Shown here piece after piece: positions 1 to 11,500 of a DNA stretch of 64,000 nucleotides (the stretch's first letter is position 1; every line of letters begins with the position of its first letter). The notes beneath the pieces were generated by a model. That model saw only the letters and a program-made list of their open reading frames with translations, searched no databases and was not told where the DNA came from. The DNA is from Pseudisothecium myosuroides (lineage: Eukaryota > Streptophyta > Bryopsida > Hypnales > Lembophyllaceae). The position numbers were made by a program, and so were the translations under genes. The DNA lies in contig OX637292.1 of the NCBI GenBank assembly GCA_951799445.1, positions 11,659,296-11,723,295 on the forward strand, given 5' to 3'.

Positions 1-1346
1 AAGACTCCCAAGGGATCGACAAAAACGTCGCCCAAGCTAAAGGAAACAAGAAAGTGTTCTCCGTATGAAATGAATGAAAGAATGGTGCAAACAGGCTCAA
101 ATTATACTCAAATGAGCGCAATCGAAGCGCAAATCAAACTAAAAAGGAAGAAGTAAGTGTGAGTTCGACAAATTTGATAAAATTTTCGGGATTTGCGGAA
201 AGAGAGAAAACAGAAACATCGGCTAAGGCGGAATGGGGCAAGTGCAGTAACTAAGTCGGAAGAGGAAGAGGGGGTGTCATATAATGGCGGGGGAGGGTAA
301 GGGGGCGACAAGTGGCAGGTCGGGGTTGGGAAGCGCGTCCGTCAGGGGCGGGAATAGGGGAGTGGGGCCCAGGGAGACATGTGGCGTGGATATTTTATTC
401 CGGTGGTGGGGCCCGGTGGGGGTCCAGGAGGGGGAAACCAAAGGGGGGGTGGGTTTAGAAAGTGGATGTCAATGAAGTTTGGCCACCTTTTTTGTAGTTT
501 TTTTTTTGTAGTTTTTTTTTTGTATTGGGCTTGCAATCAGTCTTTCAATTGGCTCCTTGAATGTTTTATAATGGGAAATACATTTTGTATTTTTAAAAAT
601 ATTTTAAAATTGTTTGTGGGATTGGAGGATTGGAGGATTTGGATGAAAAAAATGGGACCTTGAGTGGGTGACTGGCGGGGCTTTTCGACAAATGGGGCTG
701 TGAACGAAGCTTTGCTTGGGAGGAAGCGTCTGCAGTACACAGGTGGACTGTGAATCATTACTTTACACTCTTTTATCCCTTTAGATTGTTCTAAGGTGAA
801 AACACCGAGAAACCACAAAAAATAAGCATTTCGGCATAGTTGGAAGCACCTTCTCAAGAAGAAAAGATATTTTTTGTGGCATTAGCAATTGAAAATCATG
901 AATTTTAAAATATATATATATATATATTGAATTTTGGTTAAGACATATACTATCATTATGAATTTTCAAAGTAGAAGCTTCCTAGGTCTTTGAAACTATT
1001 GGCCTTAAAAATCAAAATCTAAAGAATCAACAATCAACACATCTCAATTAATCCTTGAATGTCAGGCTGGTAACCGTGGAAATCATCTCTTTTGGCACTG
1101 TATGACAACATCTACTTTGACAAAACTAGAAGTGCTCAATGGAGGTCAAACTATTGTTCATGGTCTCCCCTTTTTACACAAAACTCCGAGGATGAATAGT
1201 TACAATTTTGTCCTACACATAAGGATTCTCTCATTCATCGACCACAAATTGGCCGTGGCGTCGTTTCTAGGTTAAGTAAGGGAATGGCTTAGTGGTACTT
1301 TTGGGGGACACTTTCAATGGAAGTTTACTTATTCAAAATGGATATA
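1..1346. other. Gene-free flank, low complexity
   Basis: I recognise no gene here. Positions 284-475 are unusually G-rich on the plus strand, followed by T-tracts near 490-525 and a short TA microsatellite at about 909-927. The ORFs present are short, carry low-complexity residues and have no recognisable motif. The rest is AT-rich sequence like the flanks of the other elements in the window. Confidence 0.5.
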
Positions 1347-1589
1347 AGGGGTCGGGATGAACCGACCCCCTCGCTTGTCCCCGAGGGAAAAGACTAAAAT
1401 CTTTTATTTTGCCACACATGAAAAAATATGCAAATTTTGAATTCATATTTGCAAATCAGAGGCCCCAAATTTGCTAGAAAAGGTATAAGAGATAAATTAA
1501 TCAAGCACAAAATAGAAAGGCTTTTTTTTACATGCACCCTTGGAATCATTTTGGAGGGAGAAGCAAGGGGGGTAGTTCACCCCGCCCGG
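1347..1589. mobile_element. Small inverted-repeat element (MITE-like)
   Basis: About 35-bp imperfect inverted repeats bound this 243-bp stretch. The left arm contains GAACCGACCCCCTCGCTTG, and the right arm, reverse-complemented, contains GAACTACCCCCCTTGCTTC. Both ends abut TATA (1343-1346 and 1590-1593), which fits a TA or TATA target duplication. There is no ORF of note. Class II non-autonomous element is the likely identity; the superfamily is not determined. Confidence 0.5.
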
Positions 1590-1820
1590 TATAAAGACGG
1601 TTATGGTTGTTCTCACCTTACACATTTCACATGTATATTAGTAAATCCAATCTTTTTGTTAGCATTGGCATAAATTAAGAACTTGTTCATTTTGGGTCCC
1701 TTTGTCCTACACATTTCACACTAATTAATTCCGAATTAGCATGTTTTTTAGGGCAATAAATATATTGATTACCATGACAGGGTTCAATTTCAATTAATAG
1801 GTGTGGGCTTTCAATCTTAA

Positions 1821-2384
1821 CCCCTTAAGAACCTTGAGTGTAGATTTTGAACAATGAATGAATAGACACGCATCCCAAACTCATTGAAATGTGTTTTTTC
1901 ATCCATCAATTTTTTTTTGAAGATTCTTATATTAGTTCTTTAACATTTGTATGGTACAAATTATGAAGATTTTGCTTTGCAAATATTCTATGATTCAAAG
2001 GGTATCGGCAGGTTCAAAAAGTAACTTTTTTAGTTCAAAAAACGACCCTTTAAAAACGACTTGAATTAAAAAATAAAATAGAAATCTTCAAAAATCACTA
2101 TGATTAGAACTTAGCATTTTGAACTTATAGAAAAAAAGTTCTTGTAAATATCATAAATATTCAACCTACAATTGATTTTAGAAGGAATTTTCAATTTCTG
2201 GCTTCAAATTTTATTGTAAATTATTGGTTTGTATATTTTTGATCTAACCATATAGATGTGATCTATAAATCACATTTTACAACTATTTTTTGAGAGTCAT
2301 CATTAAAATATTATTTTAAATTGCATTTTATAATAGAATCTTCACAATTTTAGAAGTTTGGACACCCCCCTGATCCTTTAGGGG
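1821..2384. mobile_element. TTAA-flanked inverted-repeat element, short variant
   Basis: The left end CCCCTTAAGAACC follows TTAA at 1817-1820. The right end, GATCCTTTAGGGG, is followed by TTAA at 2385-2388. The reverse complement of the right end, CCCCTAAAGGATC, matches the ends of the larger TTAA elements at 4136, 15116 and 41555, but the 564-bp interior is different. It looks like a separate non-autonomous family sharing the same kind of ends. It has no coding capacity. Confidence 0.55.
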
Positions 2385-4135
2385 TTAAAAAAACAAAAGA
2401 ATCTATTGATCGTGGGAAAAATTGTTTGGTCTTGTATCCAGTAGTCACTTAGATGTCAATCTCTAAAGGACTATAATTGTCTCTTCAGAGGACAAATGAA
2501 AGTTTGAAAGGTACCTACGACCTCGATTTTTTGCATGATCTTTTGAAATTTTTTTGTATGATAGGAATATAAAAATTTAGTTTAATAAGAAACATGCTAA
2601 AAAACTTTTTTGGAAAATTTTATAGATGCTTTACCTTACAAAAAATTATAGGACAAAGAAAAAGTTGTGCTTTGGAAGGTACGTTGCATTAGATGAGATT
2701 TGGGGGGGTCTGGAGGGCCGTTTCAGGCCTGTTCCCGGCTCTATTCCACTAGGCCTTAAAGAACGCCGCTGCTAGATTTTCTTTTCCTTTTAAAAAAAAT
2801 GAAAATGAAAATGAAAATGAAAATTCTTAAAATGAAAAACAAAGGAAGTTTTTTTGTTTTTTTCCGGAAACTGATGTGGCAGTCTCTCAACCACGTCAGC
2901 GCAGCTGCTGCAGTGCAGTTTTAGCCTATTTTATAGGCTAGGAACTCTAGGGAACTCACAGCCCTCCAAAGGGGATGAAAAACATCTAATGTTTAGGCAA
3001 GAATCTTGTAGGAGGTGGTTTTGTAGCAATTTTTTTGGCATAAATTAAGGTATGCACACCCATAATCAACACTACCTAAAATGCGACACCTACATTTTGA
3101 CTTAAAAATATTATTTTTTCCTAGATATTAATTACACAAGATATACACAATCAAAACATGAAAGTCTATAAAGCCCTTATTTAGGGGTTCAGTACAATTA
3201 GAGATAGTATTTTGAAAATTCATGACTTATTCATATAGTGTCTAAATAAAACATGCTAAAGTTCACAAGAATCTCCTTTCAATTATCACTTAGACATAAT
3301 AAATATATCTTATGATAAATAATAGTAACTATACTCAATTGTAATTACTTACATATGAAAATAGATGAACATACTCACAACTTGAATAAAAGACAAATAT
3401 CAAATCCTTATAAATTTAGACAATATAGAATGTAATATTTTAATTCTCAACTTGTTCAAAAAAACTATAATGATGAGTGTACTAGATTTCAAAATGAACT
3501 AAAGACCTTCAAATAAAAATTTCTTTGATTTTCAAATATTAGTCTACAAATTTATAAAAAAATTTGACGTGCTTCAAATTTTGAAACTGAGTCAAACATA
3601 GAGGATCCTGATGATCATTGACCATTCACTATAAGAACAACCTACTAGTTTATCTAAATTAAGAGCCCCTATTTGCACCGCAATTCAGAAGCCACCCTAT
3701 TTGAATCACTATTCTCTAAATAGGGTCATTTACTAATCTTATCAACTAATTAACCACCACCGCAAATCAAGAATAAATAAACAAAATATTGATTTGCCCC
3801 CTCCCAAAACCAAAACCTAAAAAACCTTGATATGGTTTCAATGTATAGAACACATACGGAATACATGTGGGTATGACATATGATATACGAATGTACTATA
3901 TATAATATTGATATGGTATTCCTATGGATACATATGTGGGATGTAGGATAATCTATATATGATTAATTTCATATCGATCGTAATCTAGCATATTAAAAAA
4001 TATATATGCAGATGGGGGATAATGAAAATGTATTATAATTCATTCACTTATTGAGAGAGGGATGAATGAAGTAAAGTGACATCCCCACATACTCTTTGGT
4101 GAAAACATTCAAAAGTGTTGAAATAAGCAATTTAA
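2385..4135. other. Gene-free AT-rich stretch
   Basis: No gene is recognised. A GAAAAT-type microsatellite lies at about 2796-2824. An imperfect inverted repeat begins TGGAGGGC at about 2711 and ends GCCCTCCA at about 2966, possibly another small element. From 3840 to 4010 the sequence is ATATG-rich. All reading frames are short. Confidence 0.5.
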
Positions 4136-5059
4136 CTCCTAAAGGACCAACATGTGTTTTTTGGCAACATAGAAATTTTGGGCAGGTATGTGTGACTGGA
4201 GATTTGCATATTTTGGACTGAAATTTTTATAGAAGGTGGGGACAAGGAATATCTTTCATATGCATCAAATTTCATGACATTTGGAAATACGAGTCAAAAG
4301 TTATGGCCTAATATGTTGTTTGTTTCTCAACTCGGGCAGTCCGGGCAGATAAAAAAAATTCACTTTTTTCAAAAATAAAAATTTGAAATTGGTTTATTAG
4401 ATTTATATATACGTGGAATGCTTTGAATCATTCCATTCTGATCAATGAGTCAAACATTATGAGGATTTTTAGTTTGCGGGTAGTTACGGATTGTCTACTC
4501 TAAAATAAACTTTAAAGTCATTTATTTCACTCAATTTTCAATATTTTTCAAAAAAAATAAAATTGTAGGGTGTAGATTGTTTATTAGAACATTGCAACCA
4601 TTGGGATTGGCATTTTTCAATTCCATAATTAACTTCTTAACAATTTAGTGATTTGAACCATTCTCTACTTCTTTCTACTTACTATTTTTTTCCTATATGT
4701 TGTACAATTCCAAATAATCTGAAAATTTTCAAGCATGTAGCCAACTTGCCTTGAAGGATGAATCTAAAGAAGTACAACCATTTTGGAAAAATTTTCATAA
4801 TAATCTGACCTTGTGAAGTGCAGCTGCCCGATTTTTTGAAGGGCCAAAAAAAGGACTCTTGCCACTTCAAACGCTAATATCTTCCAATTACACGATGAAA
4901 ATTTCTGAAATTTTTTCCACATATTTTCAAACTAGAGTACTACAAGATCCTATGGTTACATGTGTCCAAAAATGATATTTTTTTAAAATTTGGTACTTGT
5001 ACTAGAAATGGCAGTTTTGGAGCATTTTTGGTGAGAACACAGTCAAGGAACTTTAGAGG
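4136..5059 (-). mobile_element. TTAA-flanked non-autonomous element, copy 1
   Basis: Flanking TTAA copies lie at 4132-4135 and 5060-5063. The ends are CTCCTAAAGGACC and, reverse-complemented, CTCTAAAGTTCC. The subterminal stretch with GGGCAGGTA and CTGAAATTTT matches the right end of the 15116-16035 copy, and the other end shares ACTGCCATTTCTA with that copy's left end. This copy is therefore inverted and more diverged. Length is 924 bp. It has no transposase ORF, so it must depend on an enzyme encoded elsewhere. Confidence 0.7.
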
Positions 5060-5067
5060 TTAACATA

Positions 5068-5580
5068 AGGTAAAATAGCCCATTACGGACAGAAGACCCA
5101 TTGTGGACACCTATGAATGACCCCATTATGGGGTTTTTTCACCCCATTATGGGTTTTTTTCACCCCATTATGGTTTTCTTCCAGTGAATGAGATTTGGAT
5201 TACAATCAATGTCTTAGCTAACCGGAATGGAGTGACTAGTGACCACAATAGGAACTTCCAGCTTTTCACTGCTAATTAATTGTAAGAAGTGAATGTTTTA
5301 GGGCTTCCATGTTAGAAAATATTGTGACTGTTTTAGGTGAGCAAGATGACCCTTATGGATATAATTTTTGTTGGTTTTGGGGTAGTGTAGAGACTGTTTT
5401 AGGCCACATGGGCTGAACACTTCAAAAATTCATAACAAATTCACACTTTGTCGAAAAATTATAATTTCAATTGCTCTCGCCATTTCTATCACTTGTCTTT
5501 AAGTGAAAAAAAAATTAAAAAATTTCAGCAATGACATGAGGGCAAACTCCCCATTCTGTCTGTAATGGGTTGTTTTACCT
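5068..5580. mobile_element. TA-flanked MITE with AGGTAAAA ends
   Basis: The 513-bp element has inverted ends AGGTAAAATAGCCCATTACG and AGGTAAAACAACCCATTACA (right end reverse-complemented), flanked by TA at 5066-5067 and 5581-5582. TA duplication fits the Tc1/mariner superfamily. Inside are three tandem copies of a CCCCATTATGG-type unit at about 5130-5175. There is no ORF. It sits only 4 bp from the end of the TTAA element at 4136-5059. Confidence 0.65.
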
Positions 5581-5942
5581 TAGTTGGAGTCACCTAGGGT
5601 CTCCTATCTTATTCTATCCAGACATCAAATTAGGTTGTTTGTTTTGTTTTATTTGTTACGATGAGATTTCCAAAATTATGCGCCCCTAATCATATTCTTA
5701 GTACCAAGAGAAAGCTTTTGCGAGAAGGGGTGCATGGGTTTTGTTTCGTGTCATTCTAGTTGTCTCACAACAGAAAAGATCAATTGAATTTTAAATTTTT
5801 TATAAATTAGAAAATTAGAAAATTAGAAAATTATTTTTTATTTTATTATGTTGTGGAAACGACACAAGGATATTAGTGTATACATTAAATTAGGTTGTGT
5901 GTTTTGTTTGCTTTTGTTGTTACAATGAGATCTCCAGAACTG
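5581..5942. other. Gene-free stretch
   Basis: I see nothing coding here. It contains a short direct repeat of AAATTAG near 5808-5832 and otherwise ordinary AT-rich sequence. Confidence 0.4.
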
Positions 5943-6190
5943 TTCATCCTTGGTTACATTTTTTTTTTTGAAACCCACTGCATTAAAAAAAACCACAATA
6001 CAAAACAGTCTAGCTGTGAGGCTGGACAAATGAAGAGATAGTGAGCAAAAGGACCAAAGAAAAAGAAAAAACAGAGAGCCCTAAGAAAAAGAACAGCCCG
6101 AGGGGCCGCGTCCTTGCCATCTAATAATGTAACCTCCTCTCGAAGCTAACAACTTGAATCAGAGCCAAATATTCATCCTTGGTTACATTT
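5943..6190 (-). mobile_element. 5'-truncated LINE (L1-type) 3' end with 19-bp TSD
   Basis: A perfect direct repeat TTCATCCTTGGTTACATTT lies at 5943-5961 and 6172-6190. Between them is a 210-bp insert that begins with a T-run (the poly-A tail read on the other strand) and continues with a stretch very like the insert at 7019-7129 (CATTAAAA, ACAATACAAAACAG, CTGGAC, AAATGAAGAGAT). A long target duplication plus poly-A is the signature of target-primed reverse transcription. I infer a truncated plant LINE on the minus strand; a SINE cannot be excluded. Confidence 0.7.
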
Positions 6191-7007
6191 AAGGCACCGT
6201 TAAACAACTCTCTACGAGGAAGGCACCCAGACATTCGGTTTCGTGACATTTGGTCATGTGGTGCGGAAGTGATGGATTTTTTATTAACTTAATTTTTGGA
6301 TCTTCAATTATCTTTATTTTTTGAAAAACTCGGCCAACGGCACACATAACATTGTTTACAGCCCAGATCCCTTCCCCCTTGCAGGATGGATAATTCCTCC
6401 CAGGATCCCTGGGGGGAAGTTTAGTTTAAATCGCAATAGCACTACTGGCTCATTCAAGATATGTGACTGACAGGAAGGAAGGTAGCTATTGGCTCAAACT
6501 GATGATCACATGCCTCATTACTGAAAACTGCTACCTGGCAAACTGCTACTCGTGATAGCAAAGTCTACAGTCTGTGGACCAATGTGGACCAATGTTGGGG
6601 GGCTCCATGTTTGGGGGAGAGCAAAAGGACCCCCCAAACGTTGGTTAACAATGTTATGCAGGTCTACACTGGCTACGGTAAGTTAGTCCCTATGAGGTTG
6701 CAGTTATCTGACCACAAACTGAACCAGTGGCTCCCCCGAGCTGCCAACTGGAGCCTTGCTACCAATCCACCCGCCGAAGCACTTGTGCAGCTGTAACTTC
6801 GAGACAGGTATCACCCGACTTTTCTTTACCCAGTCAGCCATCCATTCCAGATAAAATCCGATAGTGCTTCCTATTTTTCTTCAATTTTAAATATCAAACA
6901 TGCTTGATCGATCAATAGCCACTCAGGTAGCCAGTACAACTGTCCAAGTATTATCCGAGATTTCGTCTGTTCTGGGCTTCTGGCCACGACTGAGTTCATT
7001 GGATGCT
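6191..7007. other. Gene-free stretch
   Basis: No recognised gene. A 70-codon ORF at 6584-6796 (plus) has no family motif. Short inverted words around 6596-6640 (GGGGGGCTCC, GGACCCCCC) could be part of a small element, but I cannot define its ends. Confidence 0.35.
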
Positions 7008-7140
7008 TCGTCTGTTTTTTGTTGTTTTTTGAACAAATGGAACGAGCCATTGCATTAAAAGAAAACAAAAAACAATACAAAACAGCCAAGCCACACAGGC
7101 TGGACAGGACAAATGAAGAGATGCTTCCGTCGTCTGTTTT
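7008..7140 (-). mobile_element. Second truncated LINE tail with 11-bp TSD
   Basis: TCGTCTGTTTT occurs at 7008-7018 and again at 7130-7140. It flanks about 111 bp that match the LINE tail at 5962-6045 (CATTAAAAGAAAAC, ACAATACAAAACAG, CTGGACAGGAC, AAATGAAGAGAT). The T-rich left end is again the complement of a poly-A tail, so the element lies on the minus strand. It is shorter than the first copy, consistent with stronger 5' truncation. Confidence 0.6.
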
Positions 7141-8501
7141 GGAGATCAACCACTCCTTGAAGTTGCATGATTTTTACAGTATATATTTCTATATAATCGT
7201 AAACGGTTTCTTTAGTTGCGGTTCAAATCTTTCTTCTCCTTTTCATCACGCAGTTCCAGGCGAAGAAAACAGTCAAGTTCAATCCTGTTTCTTCAGTTTC
7301 CGCCAACTGTGTGCCACCACCCATTGACACACACCTGGGCCTCACTATTTGGACAAGAGTGGGAATGTTCTCCGTCAAAGAGAGCCGCCAGGAATCGACG
7401 GGAAGTACGAAGGACCCGGCGGTTCCCAGCAGGACGTTCAAGCACACACCAGTTGGCTGGCCTCAAGACAGGCATTTGGTGGGGGTTTCAACTAGTTTGG
7501 GTTTTGCCACACGTGGCGGGCGACGGGTGGGAAATCAAGGTTGTGGTTTTCGTGGCCTGGAATGGTCAATCCAGGAGGGGGTGTTTTTTCAAATTTTGGA
7601 CCAGTGTCACCCTTGTTGGCCTCACTGCACAGGCCAATTTCGGTAGAGAGGGAGGGACGAAGCTACTGTAGACGGAGAAGTTAGAATTCATGTTCCATTT
7701 TGCCACTATTTATATGAAAGATATTTTGACTTTATTTTTGGTCATGGAATCACATGCCTTCCATAAGTTATGAATTTTTTTTGGTGAAGATATGAAAATT
7801 ACCATGAATTATTCCAGAGAAAGTGGAAAATTTCAAATCAAATACAAAATGAAATAGAAACAACTTGAAAGTATATCGGTAGTTGAAAATTATAGTAAGA
7901 AAATCATAGTGTCACTCCATATTAATTAACCGATCAGACAAAGTTATACATTGTAAACCTCAACAGCAATAAAACAATTCATTTGAGGGGGTTTCAAATT
8001 TTCAAACTAGAGTGAAAACTAAACCTGATGACTTTCATTTCATAGAATGAACTCGAATTCAAAAGAGTTCAGTTTGATGATTATAATCAAGATCAAGAAG
8101 CTCAAAGTTGTCAAAGCAACGAAATGATGAAAACAATTTGAAGCTTCGACAACAAGCAATTCAAACAGCACTAGATACCATGATTAACAAAAAACTCGCT
8201 CCTGAAGCGACTGCACAAATCTTTCCTCAGATAACCAGAATGGTAAAACCGTAACATTCATTTCTGAAAACAAATTGAATTTCACCAGGTCAACATCGGA
8301 CCCTTGGAGTCAATGACTCATGCATGGCACACCGACTCTGCCAATGCTTCATTTGATAATATGCACCCCAATTCCACGGTGCACTGTGAAGGAAACAGAA
8401 GTAAAATACTCCAGCGTATAACCTCAACAACTAATGATTCCATAACTAGTAGCACAACCTACCGGCTAAGCGACCGAAGACCAAGACAAAAACGTGAGTT
8501 C
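7141..8501. other. 3' flank of the UBA-PUB gene; no other gene seen
   Basis: The right part (about 8100-8501) is probably the 3' UTR and downstream region of the minus-strand gene that ends at 8502. The longest ORF here (7216-7671, plus) is low in complexity and resembles no family I know, so I do not call it a gene. Confidence 0.4.
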
Positions 8502-11500
8502 TTACAAAACACCAAAAAAAGGATTATTGATGGCTGAGGTCAGCTCAGAGCCTGCCACGTTCAGCAACATCGCGTCCACTTTCTCCCTCGGCAGAAATAA
8601 GAACTCACTACCGTCTCTCTGAAATCCACAAAGCTGCAGGAACTCCACTCCCCCTTGCAGGCTCCCAACTCTCTCCTGTAACAACCGGCACCAAAGTCAG
8701 AAGGTGGCACAACACACGACTGAAGACAATCTCTCATTAAGCTCGCCCTTTTGTGTCGAAGGAGCCTGAATGCGCAGGAAGAGGGATGCACTACACACCT
8801 GGAAAGCAGCATTTGTCAACCGAATCTTTCGATACTTCTCCTCATCGGGACTTTGTGCTACGTTCCCTATGTAGGTCAGCATGGTCTGAAATGCCTTCTT
8901 CACCCTAGCATCCTCATCCTGCGACAGAAACATGGACATCAAATTCAACAAGCCAGGATCACAATGCCACCTTGAGACAAATGAAATGACGAGCATGGTC
9001 TGGCACATAGAGAAGCGACGGAAAGAACAGCTGATAATAGGTTGATCTCTCCTAGACAAGAAACGACCACCCATGCAGCGCACAATTAAGGGGCTTCACC
9101 ACCAGTGACACCCGAAAAGAGTTCTCAAATTCACCTACGTTGATCCACGAACTCCACAAGCTCAATTTGAGCTTAGAACGACAGACAAAGACGATACTCT
9201 CACATCACACAGCACCGCACAAGAAAGGCGAGGAGAAGTGACTGCACAGAGACGATAAAGATCGATATCAACCTTGTGGGCATGTTTCAATCCTCGCAAA
9301 CACTCCCGCATCTGCTCGGCCTTCGAAGCTGGTCTTAGAGGAACGAAGGGCTGCCACCAAATCATACGAAAACGTTTAGTCACTGTGACACATGCCACAA
9401 AAGGGTAAACCCTATAACATGTAGACTTCTGCAATCTCCGAATCAACTGTAAACCACATACATCTTAGCAGGACTATACCTAGAAAGCCAATGAACACTC
9501 CTCGGTCATTATTTCCCATACATAACACGCAGGAGCCAGTGTAGGTATCACTTAAAACCTACTCGTGGATCAGAGGGTGATCTGCATTAGAAGAGAAAAT
9601 AACCGACCTTCTTTTCCTCTTGTGGGGGTGGTGCAGCCTCTGCAGTCTTTGGATCTTCAGGAGGCAAGCCCAACTTTCGCCGTCTCTCCGCCTGAACAAG
9701 CACCAAACACAACGTTCGCCCACTAGGTTCACAATAATCCGGATTTCAAGATTGGCGGCACTAACCACATTCAAGAGAGAATACAGACGACAGATTCGCG
9801 CAATACCTTATCTTCCTCCACCTTCTGGCGGATTTTCAGCCGAGCACGCTGCTCTTCTTCTTTCTCAGCCTTCCTGAAGGCTATGATCCTAGAACACAAA
9901 GTAAAAACGCTGAACATCAGGAACGCGGAACCTCTCTCAGTTGAGGCACGTTGACAGAAAATTAGTAGGAATTCTTCACATCATCCAAAATGAGGTTCAT
10001 ACATTCACTGCCTCGATACTTGACCATGCCAAGAAATCGATAACATCAAGTTCTTGAATAGCAAAGATCAGTGCAAAATGCGTTTCAACTTACCTCTGCC
10101 GCTCCTGTTGTTCTTCGATGCGTCTTGCTTCTTGTAGCTCCTTACCTATGCGAATGCGTTCCTGCATTCAGATCTCAGCACAGCCTTAATCGCACAGTTC
10201 ACGAGGACCATATACAAATAGAAGCAATAGGAATCTGAAAGTAAGCTCAGGTTCTGTTGGTGAAGCTTTTCATTTTTGGCATCTCTACTACCTAACTACG
10301 AAGTATATACTTGCTGACCATGTTCCCCGCACCACATCAGACAATCTTAGGCATACGTACCCTCTCTCGTTCTTTTTCCATCCGCCTCTCCTCTTCCTCT
10401 TTCTTCCTTTTGGCTCTCACTCTGCAAATGAAAAACAGGAGATTACAAAACCAAATGTGTGCCAAACCAAGATCCATATGGTCAAAGTTTTGAGATAAGA
10501 CGAGCGGGAGATGCTCCACCAACATAACATGACTGATAATGAAATTCATGATATGGTAAGGAAGACTATATCAGAAAACGATGCTTACACAAGTTCCTGG
10601 GCCTTCGCCTTGGCCTCTTCAGGAGTTAACAGCGACTGAATAGAAGTGTTTGAGTCAGCAGCAACCTGCAAGTTCATTACCATAATCGATATTGGTTCTT
10701 CAAGTATCTCACCACTATTCAAGGAAAGGACGTCATAAGAAGCTTAGACCCGGCATCTGGTATGCATCGCAACAGGTCACCTCCTTCTCAACTCGTTTCA
10801 CATCTAAAGCAGTTCCAAGAGCAAGAGGATTCAGAACAATTACGAAACAGTTGAGTGTTGAACTTAATCAAAAAACAAGTCGGGCGTACCAGAGGCATTT
10901 CATCAATATCGGGGTCGGATTCATGTTCCACGATCCAGTTCACGGCAGTCTCAACGTTGCTGCTCCCTGCACATGAACATGCGTTCATCAGCCTAAAATC
11001 TAAATGCGTCCCCCATGCAGCCAAGTCAAAAGTATTCCTAGCCCAACCAAACCCTATCTACGAGCAAATAGGCTGCTGGATATAAGTTGAAAACAACTGA
11101 CAGGGGCTGCTACTGGTTCAAGCCATCTGTACTTCTATATTTTGATCGAGTTCACGTTCTCCAGTTACTCTATAAATCTCCCCGGAAGTTCCTGGCGTGA
11201 TTATCCCACAAAAAAAATTGAAACTGTTCAATGTTATCTATCAGAAGACTAAGAAAAGTGGAGCACCTGTGAAATGAAGAGCACGGGTAGAACGAGCAGC
11301 AGGGAATCCCATCGATTCCAGCTCTGCAAGTGCTTCCTTATTCACTTCTGGCACAATCATCTCTGCAACGAGTTGCACACCAAATGTCAGGGCAGTTACC
11401 AAATCCACCTCAACCTGGTTCGAAAAGGTCAAAACACCCTCACGGGGACCTGGGAATGTTGCACGAGCTCAAGGTCACAGAAGTGACACTAGGAACTGTG

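Noticed and set aside
7216..7671. 151-codon ORF on the plus strand
   Set aside because: No recognisable domain, mixed overlapping ORFs in all frames, and a composition like intergenic DNA. It begins just after the LINE tail.
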